DNA of 64,000 bases from an uncultured Bacilli bacterium (GCA_934096015.1 CAKOLD010000002.1:1-64000), one strand, 5' to 3'. Shown: positions 8,561 to 17,642, counted from the first letter of the stretch. Made by a program: numbers and translations. The notes: generated by a model not told the origin, from the sequence alone.

Positions 8561-9310
8561 ATGAAAAGAAAAATAATTTTTATATTGTATGTTATCATCT
8601 TTTTGTTGGTAGCATCAATAAATGTTATTAGTATAAAGAAATTTTTTGATAAAAAACAATTTAAAAAACTTGATGATATAGTTGCAAATAATTATGTTGT
8701 AAATTTAGTAAGTTTTAATGAAGAAGAAGTTTCTGAGGTTGTAGAGTCTCAAACTGAAAATGTTAGTACAGAACAAGAAAATAATACTATTATTCCTTCT
8801 ACTCAAGTTAGTGAGCCTACTTTAGAAATACCTAAAGCAGCTATTGAAGAAAAAAAGGAAATTGTAGAAACTAATCCAATTATTGCGGAAGCTTTATATG
8901 ATGGATTAACAGAACAGGAATTAATAGATAAGTTAAATAGAAGTTTGAAAAATGAAATAGCAGAAACAGGTATTGATTTTGTAAATTTTTATAAAAATAC
9001 TGGTTTAGATCCTTATTTAGCTGTTGCGATTGTATTACATGAAACTGGTTGTTCTTGGAATTGTAGTAATTTAGTAAAAGAGTGTTTTAATGTTGGAGGA
9101 TTAAAGGGTGGTCCTAACTTTTATAGAGATACCCGTTACACTTGTTATAGTTCAAAAGATGAAGGTGTGAATGCATATTTGAATATTTTATATAATAATT
9201 ATTATTCTCAAGGGTTAACAACTCCTGAATTAATTAATCCAAAATATGCTACTGGGACAACTTGGGCGGGAAAAATAAATTATTATATTGAAAAGATAAA
9301 AAACAATTAA
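8561..9310 (+). CDS. Membrane-anchored glucosaminidase-type lysozyme
   Basis: A 249-residue protein with one N-terminal membrane segment (about 5-25), an acidic linker (about 55-110) and a C-terminal lysozyme-like domain of the glucosaminidase type. LAVAIVLHETGCSW carries the likely catalytic Glu, followed by FNVGGLKG, the family's typical N-(I/V)-G-G-(L/I)-K-G block, and YATGTTWAGKINYYI near the end. It would cut the glycan strands of peptidoglycan outside the membrane. Two extra Cys pairs (C-S-W-N-C and ECFN/YTCY) may form disulfides. It has its own promoter and is complete. Confidence 0.83.
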   Translation: MKRKIIFILYVIIFLLVASINVISIKKFFDKKQFKKLDDIVANNYVVNLVSFNEEEVSEVVESQTENVSTEQENNTIIPSTQVSEPTLEIPKAAIEEKKEIVETNPIIAEALYDGLTEQELIDKLNRSLKNEIAETGIDFVNFYKNTGLDPYLAVAIVLHETGCSWNCSNLVKECFNVGGLKGGPNFYRDTRYTCYSSKDEGVNAYLNILYNNYYSQGLTTPELINPKYATGTTWAGKINYYIEKIKNN

Positions 9311-9440
9311 ACCACCTGTTATGCAGGTTTGAGCAGAAAAGAGCTTCGCCAAGATATAGTAATAATCTTAAGAAGATTATGTTAATAAAAAAGTGTAAGA
9401 GAATACTAAGGCTCTTATAAAGTGAGAGTAAAAGACAGAA
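9311..9440 (+). ncRNA. Unassigned structured intergenic region
   Basis: About 130 bases after the glucosaminidase gene that are less AT-biased than other gaps and contain nested complementarity. ACCTG/CAGGT (9311-9325 region), a perfect ATAATCTT-AAG-AAGATTAT hairpin (9360-9378), TAAGAG/CTCTTA (9396-9418 region), and AAGAGC (from 9339) complementary to GCTCTT (from 9411) are all visible. No open reading frame explains it. I could not match it to RNase P RNA, SRP RNA, tmRNA, 6S or a known riboswitch. It may be an RNA gene or the remains of a ribozyme or mobile element. Confidence 0.35.
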
Positions 9441-9597
9441 GACCGAATGTTCAACTAATAATCCAATAACAGTTAATTATATATTAGAAAGTCTAATAGA
9501 AAATAGTATTTATTTAGAACCTGTAACTACAAATAATGGAACAAATATAATAACAATTAATACTAATGTTAATCCAATAATTGAAGTTAAAAATTGA
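9421..9597 (+). pseudogene. Start-less open frame, possible gene remnant
   Basis: A 58-codon open frame runs from an in-frame TAA at 9418 to TGA at 9595-9597. It has no ATG, GTG or TTG with a ribosome-binding site near its beginning. The composition from codon 12 on looks coding (ITVNYILESLIENSIYLEPV, then an Asn/Thr-rich beta-like stretch ending NPIIEVKN). It is probably the C-terminal remnant of a lost surface protein. A chance frame in AT-rich DNA cannot be excluded. Confidence 0.35.
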
Positions 9598-9624
9598 TTT
9601 AGTAGAATGGTTTTTAAAATTTGA

Positions 9625-9653
9625 TTGATATTTTATTTTAGTTTTGTTATAAT
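9625..9653 (+). promoter_or_regulatory. Promoter of tyrS
   Basis: TTGATA (9625-9630) and TATAAT (9648-9653) are 17 bases apart, placing transcription start at about 9660, just before the T-box leader. Confidence 0.65.
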
Positions 9654-9659
9654 CAATTT

Positions 9660-9790
9660 GTTAGCAATGAAAGAATTTACGACTCTGGAGCTAAATCGTA
9701 GAATTGCGTTAAATTTTAGGAGATAACAAAGTTATAAATTAAGGTGGTACCGCGGAAATTTCGCCCTTAAGTTTATAACTTTTTTTTATA
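9660..9790 (+). promoter_or_regulatory. T-box leader upstream of tyrS, unusually short Stem I
   Basis: The T-box AAGGTGGTACCGCGG (9741-9755) is followed by a terminator: GTTATAAA (from 9731) pairs with TTTATAAC (to 9780), then a T run. The 5' arm is only about 50 bases: GCAAT (9664-9668) pairs with ATTGC (9703-9707), and TACGA (9678-9682) with TCGTA (9696-9700). A UAC tyrosine codon at 9678-9680 is the only obvious specifier candidate, but it lies on the 5' strand and inside a pairing, so the specifier is unsure. It should raise tyrS expression when uncharged tRNA-Tyr accumulates. Confidence 0.85.
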
Positions 9791-9800
9791 GGAGGATTTT

Positions 9801-10991
9801 ATGAAATTATTTGATGAATTAAAATGGAGAGGATTAATAAAAGATATTACAAGTCCAGAATTAGAAGAAAAATTAAATGCTGGTGGGTTAACATTTTATA
9901 TTGGAACTGACCCAACTGCTGATTCGATGCATATAGGACATTTATCTTCATTTTTAATAAGTAAAAGATTAAAAGATGCTGGTCATCATCCAATATTATT
10001 AGTTGGTGGAGCAACTGGAATGATTGGAGATCCTAAAGCGACTACAGAAAGAGCTTTAATAAGTAAGGAAGAAGTATTGAAAAATTATGAAGGTTTAAAA
10101 AAACAAGCTGAAGAAATATTTGGATTTGAAGTTGTTAATAATTTTGACTGGTGTAAAGATATTAATATGCTTGATTTTTTAAGAGATTATGGTAAGTATT
10201 TTAATATTAATTATATGTTAGATAAGGATATAATTAGAAGAAGATTAGAATCTGGTATTACTTTTACGGAATTTTCTTATATGATTATACAAGCTTTAGA
10301 TTTTATGCATTTACATAAAACGAGAGGTGTCGATTTACAAGTCGCTGGTAGTGATCAATGGGGAAATATAACTGCTGGTGTTGATTTAATAAAGAAGGCT
10401 TGTGGAGATACTGTATATGCGTTTACTATGCCTTTGGTAACTGATTCAAATGGTGTTAAATTTGGAAAAACTGAAGGTAATGCTTTATGGTTAGATAAGG
10501 AAAAAACAAGTCCATATGAAATGTATCAATTTTTACTTAACAGTGAAGATGTAATGGTTATTGATTATTTAAAAAGATTTACTTTTTTGAGTAAAGAAGA
10601 GATAGATGATATTGAAAAAGATCACTTAGTTGCTCCAGAAAAAAGGCTTGCTCATAAAACTTTAGCTTATGAAGTTGTTAAATTTTTACATGGAGAAGAA
10701 GAAGCTAATAAAGCAAGAGATATTAGCGAGGAGGTTTTTAAAACTGGTGTAAGTGATTTAATGCCAAGTCAAGAAATTGATAATGCTAATATTACTGTTA
10801 TCGATTTATTATGTTCTTTAGGGTTAGTTACTTCAAAAAGTGAAGCAAGAAGATTAGTACTTCAAGGAGGAATTTCTATAAATAAAGAGAAAATTTTAGA
10901 TCCAGAATTAATAATTTCATCATTATTTAAAGATAATTCTTTGATTTTACAAAAGGGTAAAAAAGTATTTATAAAAGTAAATTTGAAATAA
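9801..10991 (+). CDS. tyrS: Tyrosyl-tRNA synthetase
   Basis: A 396-residue class I TyrRS. It shows YIGTDPTADSMHIGHL with the HIGH signature near residue 41, GSDQWGNITAG for tyrosine binding, and KFGKTEGNALWLD as the KMSKS loop. A C-terminal S4 RNA-binding domain spans about 330-396. It is slightly shorter than the usual 415-420 residues. AGGAGG precedes the ATG. The T-box leader directly upstream confirms the amino-acid-responsive control expected for tyrS. Confidence 0.97.
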   Translation: MKLFDELKWRGLIKDITSPELEEKLNAGGLTFYIGTDPTADSMHIGHLSSFLISKRLKDAGHHPILLVGGATGMIGDPKATTERALISKEEVLKNYEGLKKQAEEIFGFEVVNNFDWCKDINMLDFLRDYGKYFNINYMLDKDIIRRRLESGITFTEFSYMIIQALDFMHLHKTRGVDLQVAGSDQWGNITAGVDLIKKACGDTVYAFTMPLVTDSNGVKFGKTEGNALWLDKEKTSPYEMYQFLLNSEDVMVIDYLKRFTFLSKEEIDDIEKDHLVAPEKRLAHKTLAYEVVKFLHGEEEANKARDISEEVFKTGVSDLMPSQEIDNANITVIDLLCSLGLVTSKSEARRLVLQGGISINKEKILDPELIISSLFKDNSLILQKGKKVFIKVNLK

Positions 10992-11011
10992 TTGATGATT
11001 TGTGATAATAT

Positions 11012-11038
11012 AACTCTCAAGTTTTGGGGGTTATTTTT
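11012..11038 (+). terminator. Hairpin after tyrS overlapping the next ribosome-binding site
   Basis: AACTCTC (11012-11018) can pair with GGGGGTT (11026-11032) using two G-T pairs, followed by ATTTTTTA. It resembles a weak terminator, and the G run is also the likely ribosome-binding site of the ATG at 11040, so it could limit both read-through and translation. Confidence 0.4.
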
Positions 11039-11039
11039 T

Positions 11040-11522
11040 ATGAAAAGGTGTATTTTAGAAATATTTTTTTCTTTAATTTTAATTTTTAGTAGTTATTTTA
11101 TTTTTAATAATGAGGAGTTAGATTATTATCAAAAAGTTATAGATAGCTATGATAATGTAGTTGCTATAGATGTGAGTGAGAATTTTAAAAATCTTGAATA
11201 TTTAAGTACTGGGATTAGTGAATCTAAATTAACACTAAATAATATTAATAATAATTATAAACATATTAATTTGATTTTTAATTTATCTAGTAGTAGTGAT
11301 GAACTAATTAATAATTTGTATTTAAGTGTAAATGGTGATTTAGTTAAATTAACTGATGTATTAGAGAAGCAAGAGGGAAGTGATTATTCTTTTTTGGTTG
11401 ATACATATTATTTAACCAGTTATGAAAAGAAAGATTTATATTTAGGGTTATATTTAAATGATAATTATGTTATGAGTGACAAAGATATTATTAATTATAA
11501 TTTTGTTGGAGAAATTATATAA
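11040..11522 (+). CDS. Hypothetical membrane-anchored extracellular protein
   Basis: A 160-residue protein of unknown function. An N-terminal membrane segment (about 4-22) is followed by an extracellular domain rich in Asn, Ser and Leu with beta-like alternation (LNNINNNYKHINLIFNL and further strands). I chose ATG 11040 because a G-rich site lies upstream and the signal anchor begins there; a longer frame reaching 10992 would add a non-conserved leader. It sits between tyrS and ezrA. I do not recognise the family. Confidence 0.6.
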   Translation: MKRCILEIFFSLILIFSSYFIFNNEELDYYQKVIDSYDNVVAIDVSENFKNLEYLSTGISESKLTLNNINNNYKHINLIFNLSSSSDELINNLYLSVNGDLVKLTDVLEKQEGSDYSFLVDTYYLTSYEKKDLYLGLYLNDNYVMSDKDIINYNFVGEII

Positions 11523-11583
11523 TAATGTCTTTTTTAATGCTATTATTTGTGTTAAAATTATGGTTAGAGTAAGGAGAATTTTT

Positions 11584-13302
11584 ATGGGAGAAAATGGATA
11601 CTTGTTTTTGGGAATTATCTATTTTATTATTGCGACTATTTTAATTACGCTTACTTTGGTATTGATAAATAAACATAATAAGAAAAAATATAATGAAGCT
11701 TTAAGAGTTCTAGAAAGAGATAAGAATTTAATTATATCAGCTTCAATATTAAGTGAACTTAATAAAGTTGAATCTTTAGTTAATAATAAAGAATTAGAAA
11801 ATGTTTATAATAATTGGAAAATTAAATTTAAACAGATTAAAGATAAAGAAGTTCCTAAGATTACTGATGAATTAATAGAAGTTGAAGAATTATTTAAGAC
11901 TAAAAAATATAAGCTTATTGAAGAAAAATTAGCAAAAATAGAACTTGATATATATTATGTTAAAAGTAAGGCTCAATTTTTATTAGGAGAAATAAAAGAG
12001 ATTACTTTGAGTGAATCTAAAAATAGAGAAATTGTAACCAAGTTAAAAACTAGTTATCGTAATATTTTTTTGAAATATAATAATCATAAGGAAGATTATT
12101 ATTTAATTAATAGTCCTATTGAATTACAATTTGAGAATGTTGATAAATTATTTTCGACATTTGAAGTTGCTATGGATAATAATAAATATAGTGAAGTTGG
12201 AAAAATTGTTAAAGCTTTGGATGATATTATAGGAAATTTGGGAATAGTAGTAGATGAAGCTCCGAGTATAATTTTAATGGGTAAAAATATTATACCTAAA
12301 AAAATTGAAGATATTAAATCAATATATGAAAGAATGGTTAAAGAAAATTACAATTTAGATTATTTGAATATTGATTATAATATAGAGGAATCAGAAAAGA
12401 AAATAGCTGATATATTTGATAGATTAAATGTATTAAATTTGGAAGATTCTATTTTTGAATTAAAAACTATTATGGATTATTTTGATGGTCTTTATAATGA
12501 TTTTGAAAAAGAAAAAGTAAGTAAGAAAATGTTTTTAGAATATATGAGGGTTATTGGAATTAAAAGTAAAAAAATTAATTCTGTAATCGGAAGTATTAGT
12601 AGAAAAATAGATGAAATAAAATATAGTTATGATTTAAGTGATGATGAAATAGTTATTATTGATGAACTTAATTTGGAGAGTAAGAGTATTCAAAGTGATT
12701 ATGAAATGATTGTTGAGAATTATCGTAATAAATCATTTGCATATACAAAACTTGATAAAGAAATGGAACTTTTAAATTTAAGAATTTCTAAGATTGAAGA
12801 TAAATTAAATTTTACATTAAAAAGTTTAGGTAGTTTAAAAGAAGATGAATTAAGAGCTCGTGAACAGTTAGAAGAAATAAAAGATATTTTAAATAAATCA
12901 AAGAAAAAAATTAATAGTTTTAAATTGCCAGTTATTCCTAAGTGTTATTATATTGAGTTAGAAGAAGCTACTGAGGCAATAAGGGAAATGATAAAGGAAT
13001 TGGAACAACAACCAATATCAATTAAGACTTTGAATACGAGAGTTGATACGGCTAGAGATTTAGTTTTAAAATTATTTAATACAACTAATGAAACTGTAAA
13101 GACAGCGTGGATGGCTGAAAATGCAATTGTTTATGGAAACAGATACAGAGCTAGTAATAAAGATATTAATGCTGGTTTAGAAAGAGCTGAAGTAGCTTTT
13201 ATGAAGGGAAATTTTAAACTTAGTTTAGAAAATTCAATAAATGCGATTAATATAATTGAACCTGGTATTCATAAAAAACTTTTAAGCGCATATGAAAAAT
13301 AA
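11584..13302 (+). CDS. ezrA: Septation ring formation regulator EzrA
   Basis: A 572-residue protein, the normal EzrA length. A single N-terminal membrane segment (about 7-26, periplasm-out) is followed by the basic KHNKKKYNEALRVLERDKN and then a long series of spectrin-like coiled-coil helices to the end (the last block WMAENAIVYGNRYRASN, GLERAEVAFMKGNFKLSLENS is typical). EzrA binds FtsZ at the membrane and links division to wall synthesis in low-GC Gram-positives. ATG 11584 is right: AAGGAG precedes it and the membrane helix starts there. Confidence 0.93.
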   Translation: MGENGYLFLGIIYFIIATILITLTLVLINKHNKKKYNEALRVLERDKNLIISASILSELNKVESLVNNKELENVYNNWKIKFKQIKDKEVPKITDELIEVEELFKTKKYKLIEEKLAKIELDIYYVKSKAQFLLGEIKEITLSESKNREIVTKLKTSYRNIFLKYNNHKEDYYLINSPIELQFENVDKLFSTFEVAMDNNKYSEVGKIVKALDDIIGNLGIVVDEAPSIILMGKNIIPKKIEDIKSIYERMVKENYNLDYLNIDYNIEESEKKIADIFDRLNVLNLEDSIFELKTIMDYFDGLYNDFEKEKVSKKMFLEYMRVIGIKSKKINSVIGSISRKIDEIKYSYDLSDDEIVIIDELNLESKSIQSDYEMIVENYRNKSFAYTKLDKEMELLNLRISKIEDKLNFTLKSLGSLKEDELRAREQLEEIKDILNKSKKKINSFKLPVIPKCYYIELEEATEAIREMIKELEQQPISIKTLNTRVDTARDLVLKLFNTTNETVKTAWMAENAIVYGNRYRASNKDINAGLERAEVAFMKGNFKLSLENSINAINIIEPGIHKKLLSAYEK

Positions 13303-13319
13303 AATGGTGGTGAATTTTT

Positions 13320-14258
13320 ATGTATTGTGAAAATTGCGGAAGTAAAGTAAAAGAAAATGATATTTATTGTGAGAATTGTGGTACAAAATTAAAAACTGTG
13401 GAAATCAAACAGAAGAAAAATACTAATTGGATATTGATAATACTTATAGTTTTTGGAAGTATATTGTTTCTTTCTTTTTTAGGAGCATTTGCCTTTTATC
13501 ATATTTGGTCAATTTATGAAAATGAAATAAAAGAAGCTATTAATGATGTAAAAATTAGTATTGACGAAGAAATATTAAGTGATGATGATTATTTAGAACA
13601 TTATCCTTCAATAAAAGAAGTTTATTTAAATTCTAAAGATATAGATAGTGGATTTTATTCTTATTATAATGCAAGTAATATTTCAACAAGTTTGATGAAT
13701 AAAAATAATTTAATTAGTATGGCTATTGTTAGTTTGGATAAAAATAAAAATTATGAAAATCCTCTTACATTGGATAATACTTTATATAATGTTGATATTA
13801 ATAATTTTGAAAGTTTTAATTCTTTAGATACAGTGAGTGATGAATATTTTAAAGTTGATGAGTTGTTTGTAAAGTCATTTTCCAGAGATGTAGTTAATAA
13901 TGAAGCTATGAAACTTTTTAATGTAACTGTTGAACAAGAAATCAGTTATAATAATGATATATGTAATGGATCTATAAGATTAGTTAATGATTCTTATAAA
14001 TTTTATTATAAAGATTGTAATAATAAAAATTATTATTATACAAAAATTAAGGGAATTAAAGAATTAGATGATTATATACTAGTTGATGAATATGTTGGAT
14101 ATGTAATGGATAATAAAGTTTATGATCGTTATGATGGAGAATTTGTATCTGATTTAGATCATGTTGGTGATTATTATGAATTGTTATCACAATATACTAA
14201 GACTTTTAGAAAAAATAGTGATGGTAGTTATTTTTTAGAAAATGTTTCAAAAAAATAG
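13320..14258 (+). CDS. Zinc-ribbon membrane protein of unknown function
   Basis: A 312-residue protein. It opens with a zinc ribbon of two CxxC pairs (YCENCG at 2-7 and YCENCG at 17-22), then a basic stretch, one membrane segment (about 38-62), and a roughly 250-residue extracellular part with acidic and Tyr/Asn-rich sequence. The order zinc ribbon, membrane helix, outer domain is common in Firmicutes sensor or stress proteins, but the outer domain is not one I recognise. It follows ezrA by 17 bases and is likely co-transcribed. Confidence 0.7.
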   Translation: MYCENCGSKVKENDIYCENCGTKLKTVEIKQKKNTNWILIILIVFGSILFLSFLGAFAFYHIWSIYENEIKEAINDVKISIDEEILSDDDYLEHYPSIKEVYLNSKDIDSGFYSYYNASNISTSLMNKNNLISMAIVSLDKNKNYENPLTLDNTLYNVDINNFESFNSLDTVSDEYFKVDELFVKSFSRDVVNNEAMKLFNVTVEQEISYNNDICNGSIRLVNDSYKFYYKDCNNKNYYYTKIKGIKELDDYILVDEYVGYVMDNKVYDRYDGEFVSDLDHVGDYYELLSQYTKTFRKNSDGSYFLENVSKK

Positions 14259-14275
14259 TAATTGAAGTATTGTAA

Positions 14276-14304
14276 TTGACAAAATTAATCTTTAAGAATA
14301 TAAT
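14276..14304 (+). promoter_or_regulatory. Strong promoter of the ileS T-box leader
   Basis: A perfect TTGACA (14276-14281) and TATAAT (14299-14304) are 17 bases apart. Transcription would start near 14311. Confidence 0.85.
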
Positions 14305-14310
14305 TTAATA

Positions 14311-14525
14311 CATAAAGCAGTTGAAGAAGACGTTAAATAGTATAATTTAAAGAGAGTTTGTGGTTGGTGAAAACAAATAAGGAACTATTTATGAATCACT
14401 TCTGATGTGATTAAGTGATAAGCTTAATTCGTTACTCGCGTTAAGAGTTTAAGTGTATGATATTACTCATAAAATAAGGTGGTACCGCGAATTTATTTCG
14501 TCCTTATGTTTATGAGTTTTTTTTA
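14311..14525 (+). promoter_or_regulatory. T-box leader of ileS (isoleucine)
   Basis: A full-length T-box leader. Stem I base GAAG pairs with CTTC, and the isoleucine specifier ATC is at 14395-14397 before ACTTC. A GGTGAAAAC apical loop lies near 14375, and the T-box AAGGTGGTACCGCG is at 14476-14489. The terminator is ACTCATAAA (14465-14473) with TTTATGAGT (14509-14517) and eight T. Binding of uncharged tRNA-Ile would favour the antiterminator and allow ileS transcription. Confidence 0.93.
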
Positions 14526-14540
14526 TGAAAGGGTGGAAAT

Positions 14541-17500
14541 ATGAAGAATTTTAAAGAGCTTGATAAGAGAGCAGTTCATGAAGTTGAAAGTACTATATTG
14601 AAAGAATGGAAAAAACAGGATATTTTAAATAAAACGATTTTAAATAGAAATAATTCTAAAAATTGGGTTTTTTACGATGGACCAGCAACTGCAAATGGAA
14701 ATCCTGGTTTACACCATATGGTTGCTAAGTTTTTGAAAGATACTTTTTGTAAGTATCAAACTATGAAAGGAAATAAAGTTTTAAGAAAAATAGGTTGGGA
14801 TACTCATGGATTACCAGTTGAAGTTCAAGTTGAAAAACAATTAGGTTTTTCAGGTAAAACTGATATTGAAAAATATGGTATCGAAAAATTTAATGAAAAG
14901 TGTCGTCAAAGTGTTTGGGAAAATGAAAATGCTTTTAAAAGATTGACTGATGAAATGGGTCAATTTATTGATATGGATAATAAGTATATTACTTATGATA
15001 ATAATTATATTGAAACGGAATGGTATATTTTAAAGAAGTTTTTTGATGAAGGATTATTTTATGAGGGTGTAAAGATTCTTCCTTGGTGTCCAAGATGTGG
15101 AACTGGTTTAGCTAGTCATGAGGTTGCTCAAGGATATAAAGAAATTACTGCAAATACTGTAATAGTTCCTTTTAAACTTAAAGGTAAAGATGAGTATTTT
15201 TTAGTGTGGACAACAACTCCTTGGACTTTAATAAGTAATGTTGCTTTATGTGTTAATCCAGAAGAAAATTATGTTAAGGTAGATTCTAAAGGATACAAGT
15301 TTATTTTAGCTGAAAAACTTGCAAGTAGTGTTTTGAATGATGAATATACAGTTTTAGAAACTTTTAAGGGTAAAGATTTAGAATATGTAGAGTATGAACA
15401 ATTAATACCTAGCTTAGAAGTTAATGGTAAAGCTTTCTTTGTTACTGTAGATGATTATGTTACGATGACTGATGGAACTGGTATCGTACATATTGCACCA
15501 GCTTTTGGAGAAGATGATGCTAATGTTGGTAAAAAATATAAATTGCCATATGTTAATCCTGTTAATGAAGATGCAACTTATAAAGAAGGATTATGGAAGG
15601 GAATGAATATTTTTGATGCTGACTTAGAAGTTATTAAGTGGCTAAAAGCAAATGATAAATTGTTTAAAAAACAAAAAATGGTACATGATTATCCACATTG
15701 TTGGAGATGTGATTCACCTTTAGTTTATTATTCAAGACCATCTTTCTATTTGGAAGTAACTAAATTAAAAGATGCTATAATTGCTGAAAATAAAAAAGTA
15801 AATTGGTATCCAAGTTTTGTTGGAGAAAAACGTTTTGGTAATTGGTTAGAAAATATGAATGACTGGGCAATATCAAGAAGTAGATATTGGGGAACTCCAC
15901 TTCCTTTATGGCGTTGTAGCTGTGGTCATATGGAAATGATTGGTTCTAGAAAAGAACTAGTAGAAAAGGCTATTGAAAAGATAGATGAAACGATTGATTT
16001 ACATAGACCATATGTTGATGATGTACATATTACTTGTCCAGATTGTGGAAAAACAATGGATAGAGTTAAAGATGTAATTGATTGTTGGTTTGACTCAGGA
16101 AGTATGCCATTTAGTCAATATCATTATCCTTTTGAAAATAAAGAATTATGGGAAAGTCAATATCCTGCTGACTTTATTGCAGAAGGTATAGATCAAACAA
16201 GAGGTTGGTTTTATTCTTTATTAGTTATTGGTGTTTTTATGACGGGACATAGTCCTTACAAAAATGTTTTGGTTAATGAATTATTATTAGATAAATTTGG
16301 TAAGAAAATGCATAAATCAAAAGGTAATGCAATTGAACCATTTACTTTAATGGAAAAATTTGGAGCAGATACAATAAGGTGGTATTTTCCTTATGTTTCT
16401 CCGACATGGACTCCTTTAAAATTTGATGAAGATGGTTTGAAAGAAGTACATTCTAAATTCTTTAATCCATTTAAGAATACTTATTCCTTTTTCCAAATGT
16501 ACGCTAATACTGATTTAATTGATATAGATAATTGTGATGTGAAACTAGAGGATAGAGAAGAAATTGATAAGTGGTTAATTAGTAAATATAATAAATTATT
16601 AAAAGTTTGTACTGAAGGATATGATAAATATGATTTGAATCAAGTTGTTAAAGAAGTAACTGCTTTTGTTTCAGAGGATTTATCAAATTGGTACATTAGA
16701 AGAAATAGAAATAGATTTTGGAGTAGTGAGTTAGATAATAGTAAAAAGAGTGTTTATAAAACTACTTATGAAGTTTTAGTAGGTTTATGTGAGTTATGTG
16801 CTCCAATTATACCATTTACGACTGAAGAAATTTATAAAGATCTAACTGGTTTAGAATCTGTTCATTTAGCTGATTTTCCACAGTGTGATGAAACTAAAAT
16901 TAATCAAGAAATTGAAACGAAAATGGATTTAGTTAGGGATTTAATTTCTACAGGTCGTTATGTAAGAGAAGAAGCTAAAATTAAAGTTCGTCAACCTATT
17001 AGTGAATGTTTGATCGATGGAAAATATAAAGACATTTTAGGAGATTTGGTTAATTTAATTAATGAAGAATTAAATGTTAAACAAGTGATTTTTGTAAATG
17101 ATTTAGCAGAATATATGAATTTTACAATTAAACCTAATTTTAAAGTTTGTGGAGCAATGTTTGGATCTAAGATGAAGTTATATCAACAAACTTTATCTGA
17201 TTTAAATGACGATGATATAGATTTATTGCTTAAAGAAGAAACAATTACAGTTGATTTTGATGGAGAAAGATTAGATATAACTCCTAATATGGTTGACATT
17301 AGAATTGAAGCTAAAGAAGGATTTAATGTGGGAATGGAAAATAATAAATTTATTATATTAAATACTGACTTAAGTAGAGATTTATTGCTTGAAGGATTGG
17401 CTCGTGAAATTGTTTCTAAGGTACAAAATTTACGTAAAGAAAATAATTTTAATATTATTGATAGAATTGAATTAGAATATTCTTCTGATGATGAAGTTAA

Positions 17501-17642
17501 AGAAGCTATTAATGAATTTAAAGATTATATTATGAATGAAACTTTAGCTGTTGTTATTAAAGAAAATAGTAATTTAGAAAAAGCAAATTTAATTGATATT
17601 AATGGTCATGATGTAAAAATAAAAATTGAAGTAACAAAATAA
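14541..17642 (+). CDS. ileS: Isoleucyl-tRNA synthetase, long form with GLHH signature
   Basis: A 1033-residue class I IleRS. The adenylate site is atypical: ANGNPGLHH (GLHH at residues 56-59) stands where HIGH is expected, and the KMSKS loop reads KMHKSKGN (589-596). The editing domain has WTTTPWTL, and two Cys-type ribbons (CPRCG and CSCG/CPDCG) and DCWFDSG are present. Length, motifs and end resemble the eukaryote-like IleRS2 branch, which is linked to mupirocin tolerance, rather than the common bacterial IleRS1. That assignment is inferred. The isoleucine T-box upstream supports the amino acid identity. Confidence 0.95.
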   Translation: MKNFKELDKRAVHEVESTILKEWKKQDILNKTILNRNNSKNWVFYDGPATANGNPGLHHMVAKFLKDTFCKYQTMKGNKVLRKIGWDTHGLPVEVQVEKQLGFSGKTDIEKYGIEKFNEKCRQSVWENENAFKRLTDEMGQFIDMDNKYITYDNNYIETEWYILKKFFDEGLFYEGVKILPWCPRCGTGLASHEVAQGYKEITANTVIVPFKLKGKDEYFLVWTTTPWTLISNVALCVNPEENYVKVDSKGYKFILAEKLASSVLNDEYTVLETFKGKDLEYVEYEQLIPSLEVNGKAFFVTVDDYVTMTDGTGIVHIAPAFGEDDANVGKKYKLPYVNPVNEDATYKEGLWKGMNIFDADLEVIKWLKANDKLFKKQKMVHDYPHCWRCDSPLVYYSRPSFYLEVTKLKDAIIAENKKVNWYPSFVGEKRFGNWLENMNDWAISRSRYWGTPLPLWRCSCGHMEMIGSRKELVEKAIEKIDETIDLHRPYVDDVHITCPDCGKTMDRVKDVIDCWFDSGSMPFSQYHYPFENKELWESQYPADFIAEGIDQTRGWFYSLLVIGVFMTGHSPYKNVLVNELLLDKFGKKMHKSKGNAIEPFTLMEKFGADTIRWYFPYVSPTWTPLKFDEDGLKEVHSKFFNPFKNTYSFFQMYANTDLIDIDNCDVKLEDREEIDKWLISKYNKLLKVCTEGYDKYDLNQVVKEVTAFVSEDLSNWYIRRNRNRFWSSELDNSKKSVYKTTYEVLVGLCELCAPIIPFTTEEIYKDLTGLESVHLADFPQCDETKINQEIETKMDLVRDLISTGRYVREEAKIKVRQPISECLIDGKYKDILGDLVNLINEELNVKQVIFVNDLAEYMNFTIKPNFKVCGAMFGSKMKLYQQTLSDLNDDDIDLLLKEETITVDFDGERLDITPNMVDIRIEAKEGFNVGMENNKFIILNTDLSRDLLLEGLAREIVSKVQNLRKENNFNIIDRIELEYSSDDEVKEAINEFKDYIMNETLAVVIKENSNLEKANLIDINGHDVKIKIEVTK

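Noticed and set aside
9311..9440. Group I intron splitting the glucosaminidase gene
   Set aside because: Only one short core-like stretch (AAGATATAGT) was seen. The matching strand is missing and the glucosaminidase has a complete, typical C-terminus before it.
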